Assembly: GCA_018881555.1 (NCBI GenBank)
Contig: JACAXG010000025.1
Coordinates: 3,665,899-3,729,898 of the forward strand
Length of the DNA: 64,000 nucleotides
Direction of reading: 5' to 3'
Source of the DNA: Amblyornis subalaris
Taxonomy: Eukaryota; Chordata; Aves; Passeriformes; Ptilonorhynchidae
The notes under the pieces are model-generated. The model was not told the DNA's origin. It ran no database searches and saw nothing but the letters and a program-made list of their open reading frames with translations. Position numbers and translations under genes: made by a program. This document shows positions 22,701 to 33,905 of this stretch, piece after piece; the first letter of the stretch is position 1; each line of letters begins with the position of its first letter.

Positions 22701-25700
22701 AAACCAAGGGGATCTCAGTGAAGGTGGGAACAGGAAGGATGGAGCTGCTGAAAAGTGGAGAAAAGCAGATGGGCAAGGGGATTTTGAAGAAGGGTTTCAA
22801 GTCCTGGCGTGAGCTGTTCACACTGCCTGCCTGCTTATGCCTCCTCCTTAGACAACGCTTGGGAAATCATTACCTGATCCCTCCCACCTTGCTTTACAAA
22901 GGCAATCTCTGTCAATTAATCTCTGCTTCAGTTCTTCTCATTCTGTCTGGATAGTCACTATGAAGTAAGTGGTAACCAATCTCTGTGCCCGTGGAGTCAG
23001 TCTGTCTTCTTATTTCCTTATTCATTAAAGCAGACACCTTAGAAAGGCTGGAAAATATTACCAAAGCCCAGGAGACTCAATCTTCAGAATAAGGAACCAG
23101 TATTTCAGCCTCAGAGGCGACGTGAGTCTGGGACACAAGACAGAGATGAGTATGAAAACAGGCCCTTCAGCTGAGGAGCAAGCAGTCCCTGGACATGCTG
23201 CTGTTTTCTTGGTTTGTCTGCGGTTTTTGTTGTTGGGGTTGTGGGATTTTCATTTGTTTCATTTTTTCTCTTCACTTTCTGCTCCCTCACCCCTGCACCC
23301 TGAGTTGGCCTGACATTAAAAACCAATGGAAAATGAAGAAGCTGCCTGCTAGGATGGTTTCTTCCCTCTTCATGATCCCTCCTGCATGCCAATTCTCCCG
23401 CTGTGTTATTACAAGTGTATTTCTGTACACTACCATGCTAGGTGCTGTACAGATTCAAACCAAAAAAGAAAAAAGAAAGGAAGAAACACTGGACAAACAA
23501 ACTATTTGTTCATGTAGTACTACTGATGCCTGGTTTCCCACTGATTTGTGTCTGGTGATTAATGAAGACCTCTGTTTGAAACTTTTCCTGTTCTCAGGAC
23601 TCTAATTTAAACACATGAACTTGTGCTACCACGTATCCCTCTGTATCTCTCTCTGGGTGCTTATTTTTGTTTATACCTCAGAAAAATCTCTAAGAACTCT
23701 ATCACTTGGCCAACAAATTTGACAGTTGTTTGGAGGGGAAGACACTGGCACATACAAATACAGACAATACAATTGCTCAAGTCTAGTTTCCTTTAGGAAA
23801 TTGAGTGAAGAAGGTCCTCCCCAAGAAGAATGAGTCCTCCCACAGAAATTATTAACACACAGCCAAACAAGCTGCAAGATTTTGGTGCTCTTGTGGTCTG
23901 AGCTAAGAGACCTGAGTGAATGGACAGTCAGACAGACAGGCAGGGAAGCTCAGCCATATTGAGCTTAGTTCAACCATNGCCAAGAGGTGCTTGAAATACT
24001 TTTTCTCCTCCGGTTATGCTGCTTGCCAACTATTGAGGCTTGGAGGGCAGCTACCCTACGTCTCTGCTGGAGTCAGAAGGTTTTAGGTCAGCTTCTTTGT
24101 TATGAACTGGAATAAGGAGGACATTTCANTCCATTGGATGGATGTCCGAGCTCAGCTTCCTTGTGCTGGTTTGCATTTTGGAGACGGCATACCCACCGCA
24201 ATCTGCTGGTGGCTGTGTCTTTGGAAGTCACACCTCAGGCAGCTTTATTCCTGAGGGCAATGTCAGTGTGATGTAAAGAGTTTCAGCTGGGAGCTCACAC
24301 TCTAAAAGTGGATCAGAAAGTTTGACAGATATTCTGTAATTCGNATCCTGATGATCTTGATTCGGTTTCAAGTCTGTGCAACTTGAGCTGCAGCCCTGCC
24401 TTTAGCTGCAAGGCAGTTGCATCATCAGAGAGGGAGGATCTTGGTGCCTTTCAGCAATATGTGCTGGATAAGGTGTCCCATCTGAGTTCAATGGCTGAAC
24501 CAAAGAAGAAAAAAGCATTGAACAGTTGTAAGGACACAGAGGTAGTAGAGGGAGAAAAGTCAATGGCCAAGAGAATGTGATTTGTGGCAACAAGTGCTCC
24601 ACTAAGGAGTGTCCCTAAAACAGAAGGAAACATTACATGCTATATTTTTAATGTTAACATCACAATGGAGATGAGATTTGGAGTGGAGACCATAAGGCAC
24701 AGTTTTTTGCTTTCCTCCAAGAACAGACTAGAGAGGGAGGTCTAATTGGTCTTGACCATTTCATGTTTCTTCTACCCTCAAGGCTGGTTAGAATGTTTCT
24801 AAAGCAACGGTTGTCACAAAAGGCAGTTTGCTTCAAAAAGCACAAAGAGCAGGTATTTTCTATCACAAGAAGATGTGAACGGACAACCCATGTCAGACTG
24901 GCTCCTTCTATTCCATAGTACCACTGCTGACAGTGGCTAATAGCAGATGCCAAGGAAAAAGGCTATGAAAAATAGAGAGAGTTTTGTTTTCCCACCAGTC
25001 TGAAGCTTCAGGACTTCCAGAGATGGAGATAAGGGTTTTCTGTTTAAGTAGCTATCAGTACTTTTTTTTCTGGCTGCCCCTTTGTCTTTAAGTTCCTGAC
25101 TTAGCACAGTTTGAAATTTCTGCAGCGATGAACTGTCTTATAAATATTACCTCATATCAAAATATATCAAGATTTCAGGGTCTCTCTGGTTGTATCTCAC
25201 AAGGAAGAAAATTTGACTACACAAATCCCTCCCTTTCACTTGTATCTAGCATGTCCATCACTAATGAATCTCATCATCACCAGCCAGGAAACAACAAAAT
25301 ACCAAAAAATTATAGCATACTAAAGACATGAATGTATATTTATGCTTCTTTATGATTTGGCTGCATTCCCACCCTTTTCCCTAGTTTATGCTATCAAGGT
25401 CATGCTTTCCCTTCTTCTGACGTTCTGGGTGGAAAGCCGTTCAGAATGCCTAACACTGTCCTTCCACCTTCTCTTTTGNCAATCATGAGACTAAGTCCCT
25501 TGAGAACAACCTTTCAGGAAACATTTAAAACATTTATTTTAGGGGGAAGAGTAAAAGGAAACTTTATTACTTANATCACTCTTGGAATAACTCCTAAGTC
25601 TTAGAATCAGGCCTGAGCACATCACAACTTTTGGCAAAGCTTTGTTTCAGGTGGTGGGTTATTGTAGGGACCCTTTCGCCTTGACACTAACTCTCAACAC

Positions 25701-26799
25701 AATCCGATCTGCTTTGATTTCTTTTTTCAATATAGAAACAGAAANAGACAGAGAGAGAGAAAGTATTTTCCTTCAGCACCACAAATAATGACCCAAAGGA
25801 AGGTCAGTATTTACCAGTGCTGACGGAAAATACACCACAATACAGACCCAGCCCAAGCAGACTGAAATGACACAGTGCAGGTGTAATTGTAAAGGGCTAT
25901 AGAAAACATAATCTCTTGTGAAGATTTCCCAGGGCACTGCCTTCATTTGTCAGTTCACAAGCTTACCTGGAACACAGGTAAGAAAGCCAAGGAAGGATCA
26001 CCTAGTAGTAAAGGCTTCCTCAACTTTTCCCCTCCCTCCTTCCCATGGCCAGNTCATTTTCATTTAACATGTTTGCTGACTTAGCCAATTTGTCTCTATT
26101 GTNTGTCTGTTGTTTGGCTAATTCACCTATGGAAAATGGAAAGTATCAGATGCTGTTCAACAGAAACCTGAAACTGAGCGTAAGGGCAAGGTGCTTATTG
26201 TATCTCTTTGCCATTTACAGACACAAATCCCTCTCCCTTCCTTTCTCTCTTGGTCACTCTTGTTGAGGACTTAACACTTAACAGTGTTAACTGTTCATGC
26301 TCAAGACCTGCCCAGCCCTTGAAATAGGTAATTTAACAAGGCCTTTCTGGAGCGAGAGAAGGGAGAAAGTCGGAGGCAACAGGACCTAAGAGGATCAAAC
26401 TCATAATGAGTTATTCTGGTATCAAGACAGGCACTCTCTCATTCTTCATGCTGGTTTTTGCCCGAATCACACACTCTGCCTTAAACACAAATATATCAAC
26501 TTGTCCACTGCAAGTTTTCGGCTGCTCCTGCCTTATGTGATTTAACATTGCTGGATAATTGCTAATCCAGTCCAAGCCTGAACCACACATGATGGTCTTC
26601 CCTGACCTCTCCTGTGGTCCTAGTCAAATGGTCTGATTAGTCCCAAGCAATATGTGGATCCCATTCTCAATTTTTTAGGGTTCCTGGAAGAATTCTCTTA
26701 ATAGAAACTCAGTCCTTGGGATTTCTCAAACCCTGACTGGATAAAGCTGGGCTGNAAAATGTTCTTTTAAAATTATTATTAATATTATTGTGTTTTTGT
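19798..26799. other. No gene seen; one possible regulatory block near 22.1-22.3 kb
   Basis: No coding region or named repeat is identifiable. The part 22090-22315 keeps CpGs (gccgcccaaagtgccgtgg) beside homeodomain-like AT-rich words (ttaactcatttctaatccatttatttaaac) and is a weak candidate regulatory element. Single N bases are unusually dense between 23.98 and 26.85 kb. Confidence 0.5.
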
Positions 26800-27285
26800 T
26801 TTCTTTTCCCATGGAAAATGTTGAGATTTCACCAAACAATNAAAATCTTTGGCCAAAAGCCCTCCATTTCTGTTCAGAAATGCTCCCCCCCGGGAGTTGT
26901 AGCTGGTATGCTTTGTGTCCCTGTCGTTCCCTGTGAGCTGACATTCCCGGCTGGCCCACATCTCTCATGGTGCAGCATGGTCCCCTCTCCAGCGGAGACA
27001 ATGCCATGCACCGTGGTAGTCGTGTCACCATGGTGCTTTGTGAGAAATGCACTTCACGTGGCAAACCCAGCGCTGCAGCAAAATGGGGTCACAAAGCTCG
27101 GCGGTGACAGCCTCTAGGAGACACCGTCCAAAGATTTCCCAGCTGAATCTCCAGGCCTCCTGCCACACTCTGAAGCCTTGCTGAGAGATTGGTCATAACT
27201 TAACACAAAACAACTCAGCTTTTTTTGAAACGCAATTTTCCACTGAAAAATATTCTGATGGAAAATTTCAAGCAGCCCCAGAGGA
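26800..27285. mobile_element. Probable ancient DNA-transposon-like repeat
   Basis: The stretch is bounded by similar gaaaat-rich words (atggaaaatgttgagatttc near 26812, and ctgaaaaatattctgatgg then aaaatttc near 27242-27272). In between are words such as cgggagttgtag, catgcaccgtggtagtc and gtcaccatggtgctttgtg. These resemble the interior of old non-autonomous DNA elements seen in reptiles and birds, where grey words like gggagttgtag and catggtgc recur. I cannot name the family and see no clear terminal inverted repeats or target-site duplication. A plus-strand frame at 26788-27117 is open but likely fortuitous. Confidence 0.3.
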
Positions 27286-29886
27286 AGTTCTTTCCAAAAC
27301 CCTTTGCACTGTAATTTACCAACTTAATCTCACTTTTGTTGGATTTCTTTTCTGTTGTCTCTGCTTAATCTCTGATAACAGAGGGAGAGCTCCCTTTCAC
27401 ACAAATGTGAGATCAGGGGAAGCTGAAGACATATGTTACTAAAGACATATGGAAGAGTTTGTACCTTTCCGAACAGACAGATTTACAAGGTGAGGTCTCA
27501 TAAGTCCCTAAAGAGAGGAAGATATTTCCCTGTCTTTTGTATGTATTAAAAACTAAACAAAAATCCTTTCAGATCTAAATCCAGCAAATAAAGAACCTCT
27601 CTCTTTTTTATCTTTCTTTCCAAAGAGTTTTGAACCTCAGTATCCCATTCAACTTGTTTGTTTTTTTCTTTCTTTTTTAACTCATTTCAGGCTGGTGAAA
27701 GGTGCCAAACTGTCTGAGCTACAGATCTCCCTAGATATACTTTTTCTTTGTTTTTTGTTCTTTTTTATTTTTTTAAGACAGAAGCAAAAGAAAAGTCCCA
27801 TGCTGTAGGTTAAGACTCCCAACTGACTGGACATCTCACATGTTTTCAAAAAGTTTACTTTGACAGTTAACATCCACCTTACTCTCTAAGTGAGGCAGTT
27901 TGACTGTTCACCTAGGCTACTAAGACCTTCCTCCTTCCCAAACTACAAAGCAGCAGCTTCCACTCATTCTCCAATGTGTCTAAGCAAAGTGGGGCTGAAA
28001 GGGGTGACACAGAGGTTAAGAACAGGGCCTTTAGCAGGGCACTGAGCTACATGGCATCCCACAGATTTTTCTTTCTTTCTGTTCTTTTTTCTCTTGTTTT
28101 TCCCCAAGTCTCCAGCTCATGTATATTCTTTTGTCTGAAGTGACACTGCAGCAACTGCTAATTGCCCAGTGGCATTTTTTTCTGTGGATATGCTCTAGAT
28201 CAGCTGCATTTCAGCCTGGAAAGGGGGATAAGGGGCATGTTTATATACTTGCGGGTGGGAAAATGCAGTAGACAGCATATTCTGTTCCAGGATAGCTGTA
28301 TAGTTCATCTCCAGATCCCAGGTTCCCCCATTAAAACCTACCCCCTGCCCCAGGGAACAGCCTGGCAAGCTCTTCTGACCCGACAACACTGGCAGCTGTT
28401 TGGCAGCTTCTGAAGTGGATCCAATCTGGTATGAGTTTGCTACACTTTCATTTTGTCTACATCTTCCAAACAAATAACCGAGTCCAGAATCCCAAGCTGT
28501 GTTTTGCAATGGAAATGCTTCAACGTCTGGGAATTGCTTCTGCTGCAGGGAAGATATAGAGTGCTGTTAACTGTTTAAAGGGTCAGTGAAGAAGGGAAGG
28601 CAGTCACACATTTATGGGCCAAACACTTGCTTTCAGGGCTTGCTAATGAATGCCATGTGGTAAGGGGACCTGGTGAACCCGAGGGAGCCTGCAGTTATCT
28701 GTCTCTCTGAGTCAGTGCCCTCAAAATTCTTGGACCAGCATTTTTCTGTTAATCTACCATCTTTTCCATAAATCTTCTTTTACTATCAGACCTCTTAATT
28801 GGAAACACTATGCCTTTACTGTTCAGTACAGTGCAGTTGAACAACTGAGAGTCCCATTCTACAGCCTTGTGGATGATCAACACAAATTAAGAGTTGTCTT
28901 GGCTTTCAGACAAACATAATTTCTCCCATTTAACACCACTGGACTTGATGTGAGGAGCAACAGAAAGGAGAACTCAGCAGTGTTCAAGATCACATTGCTT
29001 AGTGATGTACACAGATGTCTTTCTGTTCTTGACATTCCTGTTTAATCCAAGGCAAGAGAGTGAATTAAAAAACAGCTGATGTAAACCTTCACTTGAAGCT
29101 GGAAAACAGTGGGGAAATTTAGTTGTCAGAAGGCCTGGTTTTCATTTTTGTTTGCGCAGTGCTTGAGAGAAGAAAAATTAGAAGAGAGGAAATTCTTATC
29201 CTTCATTCAGAGACCTCTAGAGCTTTTGATTCCCTTTGCAATAACCTGAGAGCATCCATATGATTTGACTTCACGGATTAGTTGGATTATAGTGCAATGT
29301 ATATGTGAATGGACAGTCTCAAAACTTTTCCGTGCAAATATGGTTGCCTTGTTTTACAGCTGGAGTATGGGAAGAAGAAGAGACTGGGCATCCTGCCCCA
29401 ATCCATAGAAGAAATCAGCAATAACACCAGGCGTGAAATTCCTACCTTTGCTTTATTCCCACTACTGCTTCTCCAGACCAATCCTTCTCAACAGAACACT
29501 TCTTTCTAAAACTTAATTAAAAGAAAAAAGATCCAATTATTTTTCACGACTTCTCTTTAGAATTTCTTCTACCTCACCATGAGAAATCCTAACTGAATAG
29601 TTAAAAAGCAAATCCATCAAGATTTCTGATTTATTGAATTGTGTATATCTTGATAACAGAGCTAATCACAGTTCATTTCATCTCCCATCCCTTCCTTATA
29701 TTACTCTGGAGCAGCAACAGAGGGGATGATCCAAAGTCACATAAATCCCTGAGGAAGGCATGGCAGTTCAGGCTATTTGTATCTTTGAACAAAAATTTGC
29801 CCAAATACAGAAGGCTGACAGCTCAGCTCAATGCAGCATCTTTACTTTTCCTGCCAGACTAAATTTTATTCAACTTTCCAGCTGCT
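27286..29886. other. No gene seen
   Basis: Non-coding. T-rich patches occur at 27600-27780 and 28065-28100. A stretch near 28006-28060 (gaggttaagaacagggcctt) faintly resembles the head of a MIR SINE but is too degraded to call. Confidence 0.55.
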
Positions 29887-29980
29887 CTGACTCAGGTCAA
29901 TGATTTGCCAAAGGTCAAAAGCTGAGTCAGGATCTTGGAAAACCAACAATACTGCTGTCTCCCAGCTCANTTTAGACCAT
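29887..29980 (-). mobile_element. MIR-like CORE-SINE fragment
   Basis: Read on the plus strand it follows the reverse complement of the MIR core: ggtcaatgatttgccaaagg, then tcaaaagct, gagtcaggatcttgg, and ctgtctcccagctc. About a dozen bases are missing after agct. This order (ggttaag..cttgcccaaggtca..agct..agagccgggatt..) is characteristic of MIR-type SINEs, which predate the split of mammals and birds and are highly worn in birds. Confidence 0.5.
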
Positions 29981-30504
29981 AAAAGCCCTCTAGGTCAAAC
30001 CCCTCCTCAATCTCTCCTATCCCAGAAAAAAAAACAGCTTTCTTCTTGGAAGAGGCAATAACTCTTCCAAGCCCCTAACTGAGCAGGATAGATGCAGCTG
30101 CACTGGAACACACCTGTACTTTTTCTAGCCAAGTACCTTGCAAGTATCTTGAGAGTGGCTGATGTCAGGTAAATTCAGAAGAAAAATTATCCTAACCAGC
30201 TCATTTGCAAGGCACCTAATCCCTAAGGCATAAGTAGCTTGATTCCCCTTTCATTCACAGCTCACTCCAGAGCATGGCCCTACCCTGAGCTACATGCAAC
30301 CCCCAGAAATTCCTTCTGATTCAGAATTGCAACTCCTCTCTGACAACAGCCCTGGCAGGCAGAGGCCTGAGTCACATTTACCTCCCTTTTCGGGCACCCC
30401 TCCCCCTCCATCCTTGCTGCAGCCCTGCCCTGGTTGCAGTGCAGAGCAGAGTGCAGGTCCATCACAGTTCTGGCCCACAGCTCATCCCAGCTGGTGGTGG
30501 GATG
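29981..30504. other. No gene seen
   Basis: Short overlapping frames on both strands around 30280-30590, with no domain and no splice pair. Confidence 0.55.
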
Positions 30505-30740
30505 GCACTGGCTCACGGCCCAAGCGCTGGCAGAATTTGGATGCAATACATCTGACATGGTACTGACAAGCCCATCCCAATTAATCACCTTAAGTGTTCT
30601 CTACAGCCCATTGCAGAGATTGTACATTGAACTGCAGATGTAATCAGTGCAGTCAGCAGAGACCCGGGCATGAATCACCACATCCAAAAGTAACTGTCGA
30701 CATTCATACAGCTGAATTGTATCTGAAAGCNTGCGTTTCT
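30505..30740. promoter_or_regulatory. Candidate conserved non-coding element
   Basis: CpGs are kept (cacggcccaagcgctgg, acccgggcatg, ctgtcgacattc, ctccgcccc) beside homeodomain-type words (cccaattaatcacc, gatgtaatcag, gcatgaatcacc). Chosen by eye; no coding frame with splice signals covers it. Confidence 0.25.
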
Positions 30741-31731
30741 CCGCCCCAAATGTGGCTGGAGATGCTAATTCAGATGGCACTCTCCACATCACAAACAGCT
30801 AACATAAAGTTAAGCAAGTCCTTTATTGCATCCACTGAACTAAGGGATGGGCAAATATTTTTTCTCATGCACAATCCTTTTCTTCCTCCACTTTCTCTGC
30901 ATTCATGTCTCCATGCATCAGAGCAAGGAAGACTAAAATTTTCTCTATCTTGTCCTGCTCAGTCAAGACTTCCCCATTTCTAACTCTCATCTCACAGCTA
31001 TTGCCATATTTCTTCACAGAACGACAACCATGTCGTCTTAATTTTCTTCACTTAGAGGACAATTCCAGAACTTGTGTAACCCATCTCAAATGCAGAGATG
31101 GGACCATCCCTCTCAGCAGCAGACTTCTCATTAGACTGGACTTTCCCAGACACAAACCCTGCCTAAGTAACCCAGGGTTCACTCAATTTCATGAAAACTC
31201 TCGGTAGGAGGAGGAAGAACTTAGAGAAGCCCCAGCGAAGCTCAAGGGGTACTTTATGGTGATGCTACAGCAAGAAACACCAGGACATCAGGAGTTCTTG
31301 CTATCATTTGAGTTTGAAACAGCATTTTGATAGGAAAGCATGACATAAAACAGAGGAAAAAGGAGGGAAAGCAAATAACTCACTCCATATAATTTGTTGG
31401 GTCTGTGTTGTGTCAAGTCATTGGAGAATGATTTTGTTTGGACTTCATTTTGGGGAGCTTCAGCATTTTTTAAACAAATGTAGGCAGCCATCACTCCTTA
31501 ATGGGCACACTTGTACCCTTGACTGACTGTCTGGGACCTTTATGAGGTCTTTGGGGTGATCATATCAGGGGGTGCTGCCTCTCAGACAAGGAATTTCATA
31601 AAGATCAGAACTACTTAGCTATTTTAGTATATTCAGAATTATACCTGTCCTACTTTTATGTTTGCTTTCCCAACAGAGCTCTCAGAATGTGTGACAAAGT
31701 TGTCAGGAGCTTACTGTCAGGGAGAATCTTG
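30741..31731. other. No gene seen
   Basis: Non-coding sequence with pyrimidine-rich patches near 30880-31000. The frames present are short, overlap each other and show no domain. Confidence 0.55.
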
Positions 31732-31820
31732 GTGGGGAAACTGAGGCACGGGCTTAGCAGGGTATGCTCTACTTCACAGGTTGGTGTCAGAGCTGGGAAG
31801 AAACTCCAGCTCCTCCCACC
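31732..31820 (-). mobile_element. MIR-like CORE-SINE fragment
   Basis: It contains ggggaaactgaggcacggg, the best-preserved word of the reverse-complemented MIR 3' half. After a gap come ggtgtcagagctgggaag, aaactccagctcctccc, matching the expected cagagccgggattcgaacccaggtctcctgactcc order. The central part is degraded. The call is stronger than a single-word match because two blocks occur in the right order and spacing. Confidence 0.6.
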
Positions 31821-32029
31821 CTTGTGGGTAGCGATAGTCAATATTTCCTCAAGAGTTTCCTTCATGGCATTCCTCCAAATGGAATCCTCATAGCAAAGTT
31901 GGACTCATACCCCAAAATAAGTGCTGATACCCTCAACGGAGTCTGTAATTATTCTCTTTTCTGCCTGGCTGCCCTCTCTCCTGCCTTCCCTCCGGGCCTG
32001 GACACCTGTGTTGAACCNTGATTGCCTCC
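31821..32029. other. No gene seen
   Basis: Short non-coding stretch with one N at 32018; nothing recognisable. Confidence 0.5.
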
Positions 32030-32230
32030 TCGTTTATGGCAAACAAGTCTGGATTCCTCCACTGTATATTTTTAAGACATTTTGAAAAAATCTGTTTTCT
32101 TTTTTCTCTCGTTTTTGCCTTGCCGTGTGTTTTTAATTGGATCCACCGCCATTCTTCCCCCGCTTGTTGACACTTTTCTTTGGGGAGGCACAAGTTTTTA
32201 ACAGCCCTGCAAATACTCACTCCTCTTGGC
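32030..32230. promoter_or_regulatory. Candidate conserved non-coding element
   Basis: CpG-retaining words (cctcctcgtttatgg, gccttgccgtg, ccaccgccattc, ccccgcttgttgac) flank an AT-rich centre (gtatatttttaagacattttg). On the minus strand a frame of 103 codons spans 31933-32244 and a donor-like gtgagt lies at its 5' end, but the remainder of an exon is not apparent. More likely regulatory than coding. Confidence 0.25.
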
Positions 32231-32555
32231 CAAGCCAAGTCCATTTCTTGGGGATAACCTGTCTCTGACCTACTTTTAAGTTATACAACAAATGTTCTGC
32301 CTTCAGCTCAGCCTACTACTGTTCAAATCCACACCAGTCAGCCACCATTTGTACGCTTGCAGGAGAGGGGAAGAAAGTCACACCTGGCAGCTGGTCTCTT
32401 CAGGAGGGCAGNGTGCTTCCCTGGAGGGACATCGCCCACCCACCCATCCCAACAGTACCTGCATTCAGAGATGGCTCTCCTTGGGGCTCAGCTCTCCTTT
32501 CATGCCTCCATACAAAGCCTTTTCTGCAGAGACTCAAGCCTGAAGCCAGGCACTG

Positions 32556-33134
32556 GTGTCAAGGATTTCATCCTTTTCAGTTTCTCCGGTACTGTTCGCT
32601 TCNAGGAACATTCCTGTGGTTCCTGCCAGGCTCCTTTCCAGGGGGAAAAGATTCAGGTGGCTTTGTTCCCTTTGTCTTTGCCAAACGTTTACATTCCTGC
32701 TGACACCACAGGATAGCAGTGTCACAGGAGGGAGCACTGGCGGGAGGCCTCTGCTCCCTGGCCATCCTTACATGACACTGGGCATAGAGCAACTGAGGAA
32801 GGACAGATTTGCATGGCTTTCACTGGGAGACCCAGCAAACACATTTTATACTGATGACTACATGCTAATTAGCAACACTGCCCAGCCCAAAGGTAGAGGA
32901 TTCTTTGACTCATTAACAATGGTAGTGATTAACTCAATTTCCCATTTATCTTCTGGTCAGAGCTTTAGGATCTTTCCTTCACCACAGAGTCCAGTGAGGA
33001 TACTCGAGGACAAATTTGGTGGCTTCTGTCCATGCTGGTCTGAGAAAGCGGTGCTGCAGAAGCACACACAACACCTTCCACTTCACAGCCCTCCTCAGGA
33101 AAAAGGACAAACATGCTCAGCAAGTTTCCCTTAG
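32556..33134 (+). other. Longest reading frame of the window, probably accidental; overlaps a regulatory candidate
   Basis: A 192-codon plus-strand frame, interrupted by an N codon near the start (32603). Its translation shows no signal peptide, domain or repeat that I recognise, and a similar length can arise by chance in 64 kb. The part 32800-32965 contains an octamer ATTTGCAT (32807-32814), a perfect 12-base palindrome TGCTAATTAGCA (32863-32874) and further homeodomain-like sites (cattaacaat, gtgattaactcaattt). That explains the stop-poor stretch better as a POU/homeodomain regulatory element. Confidence 0.25.
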
Positions 33135-33807
33135 GCAGCTTACTGTTCTTACCATGGGAACAGAAAAGTAAATTTCTGCCCCATATCCCTTAGTACCAAA
33201 ATGGTTTTGGTATGGGGGCCAATGATGTCTTTGCCTTTTGCAGCTGGGCAACAAAGGTCCAAGCTGGACATCTTTGAAGTTTCAAGAATAGGTTTGATGG
33301 TCTCATTCAAACTTCTGAACTAACCCACTGCCACAAGTACAGTGATTAAAGGCACAGTGGGGTGCAAGATAGCAAACTAGGGAAGAAAAAAAAAAACCAC
33401 CACAGGTTAAACCTGTGATCAGTAGCCTCAGGAGCTTTCTATCCATTGGAACCAGATCTGCAAGGAGCACTTTCAGGCCTCCATAACTTTGCCTTGCCTG
33501 TCAGATCAAGAAAAAGTGGTTGCTATGACACTACAAACCATATTTCTCAGGCTGAGATGTGCCAGAATTTCAAACAGATGTGGCAGTGCAAACAAGAAGC
33601 CCCCTTGGGAGCCTGCCAGGAGGCTCAGACAATGCAACAGCATCCGCACATGGTTGGAAGCCACGCCGAGCCAGCCCAGCAATAATGGCCCGTACATGTA
33701 CTTTCTGGCCTGCCTTGCAGCTGAGCCCGGAGCAACTCAGCAAACACTGGGACTGGAAAGCTTTGAAAGAAAACTGCTGAGTCGGGAACTCTGCTGAAAT
33801 AGCACCT
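33135..33807. other. No gene seen
   Basis: Several overlapping frames of 63-102 codons at 33446-33797 in different phases on both strands; none has a domain or splice support. Confidence 0.5.
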
Positions 33808-33905
33808 GCCTTTTTTTATTTATTTTTTTTTTAATCTGCCTTCTTTTCTTTCTCTCTCTTTTTTATTTTCTTTTTTTTTCTTTCTCTTTTCTTTTTTTCT
33901 TTCAG
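33808..33905 (+). repeat. Pyrimidine (T/C) tract ending in a splice-acceptor-like ttcag
   Basis: About 95 bases are almost purely T and C on the plus strand, mostly T with ctttctctct interruptions, ending in ctttcag at 33905. This could be a low-complexity tract or an unusually strong polypyrimidine tract of an intron. The sequence after it (33906 onward) has no convincing exon. Confidence 0.8.

Noticed and set aside
29347..29490. Fifth MIR-like fragment (gttttacagctggagtatggg)
   Set aside because: Only one word matches; the following sequence does not keep the MIR order.
32556..33134. 192-codon open frame as a protein-coding gene
   Set aside because: No domain, signal peptide or splice context; an N lies inside; a frame of this size is expected by chance in 64 kb.
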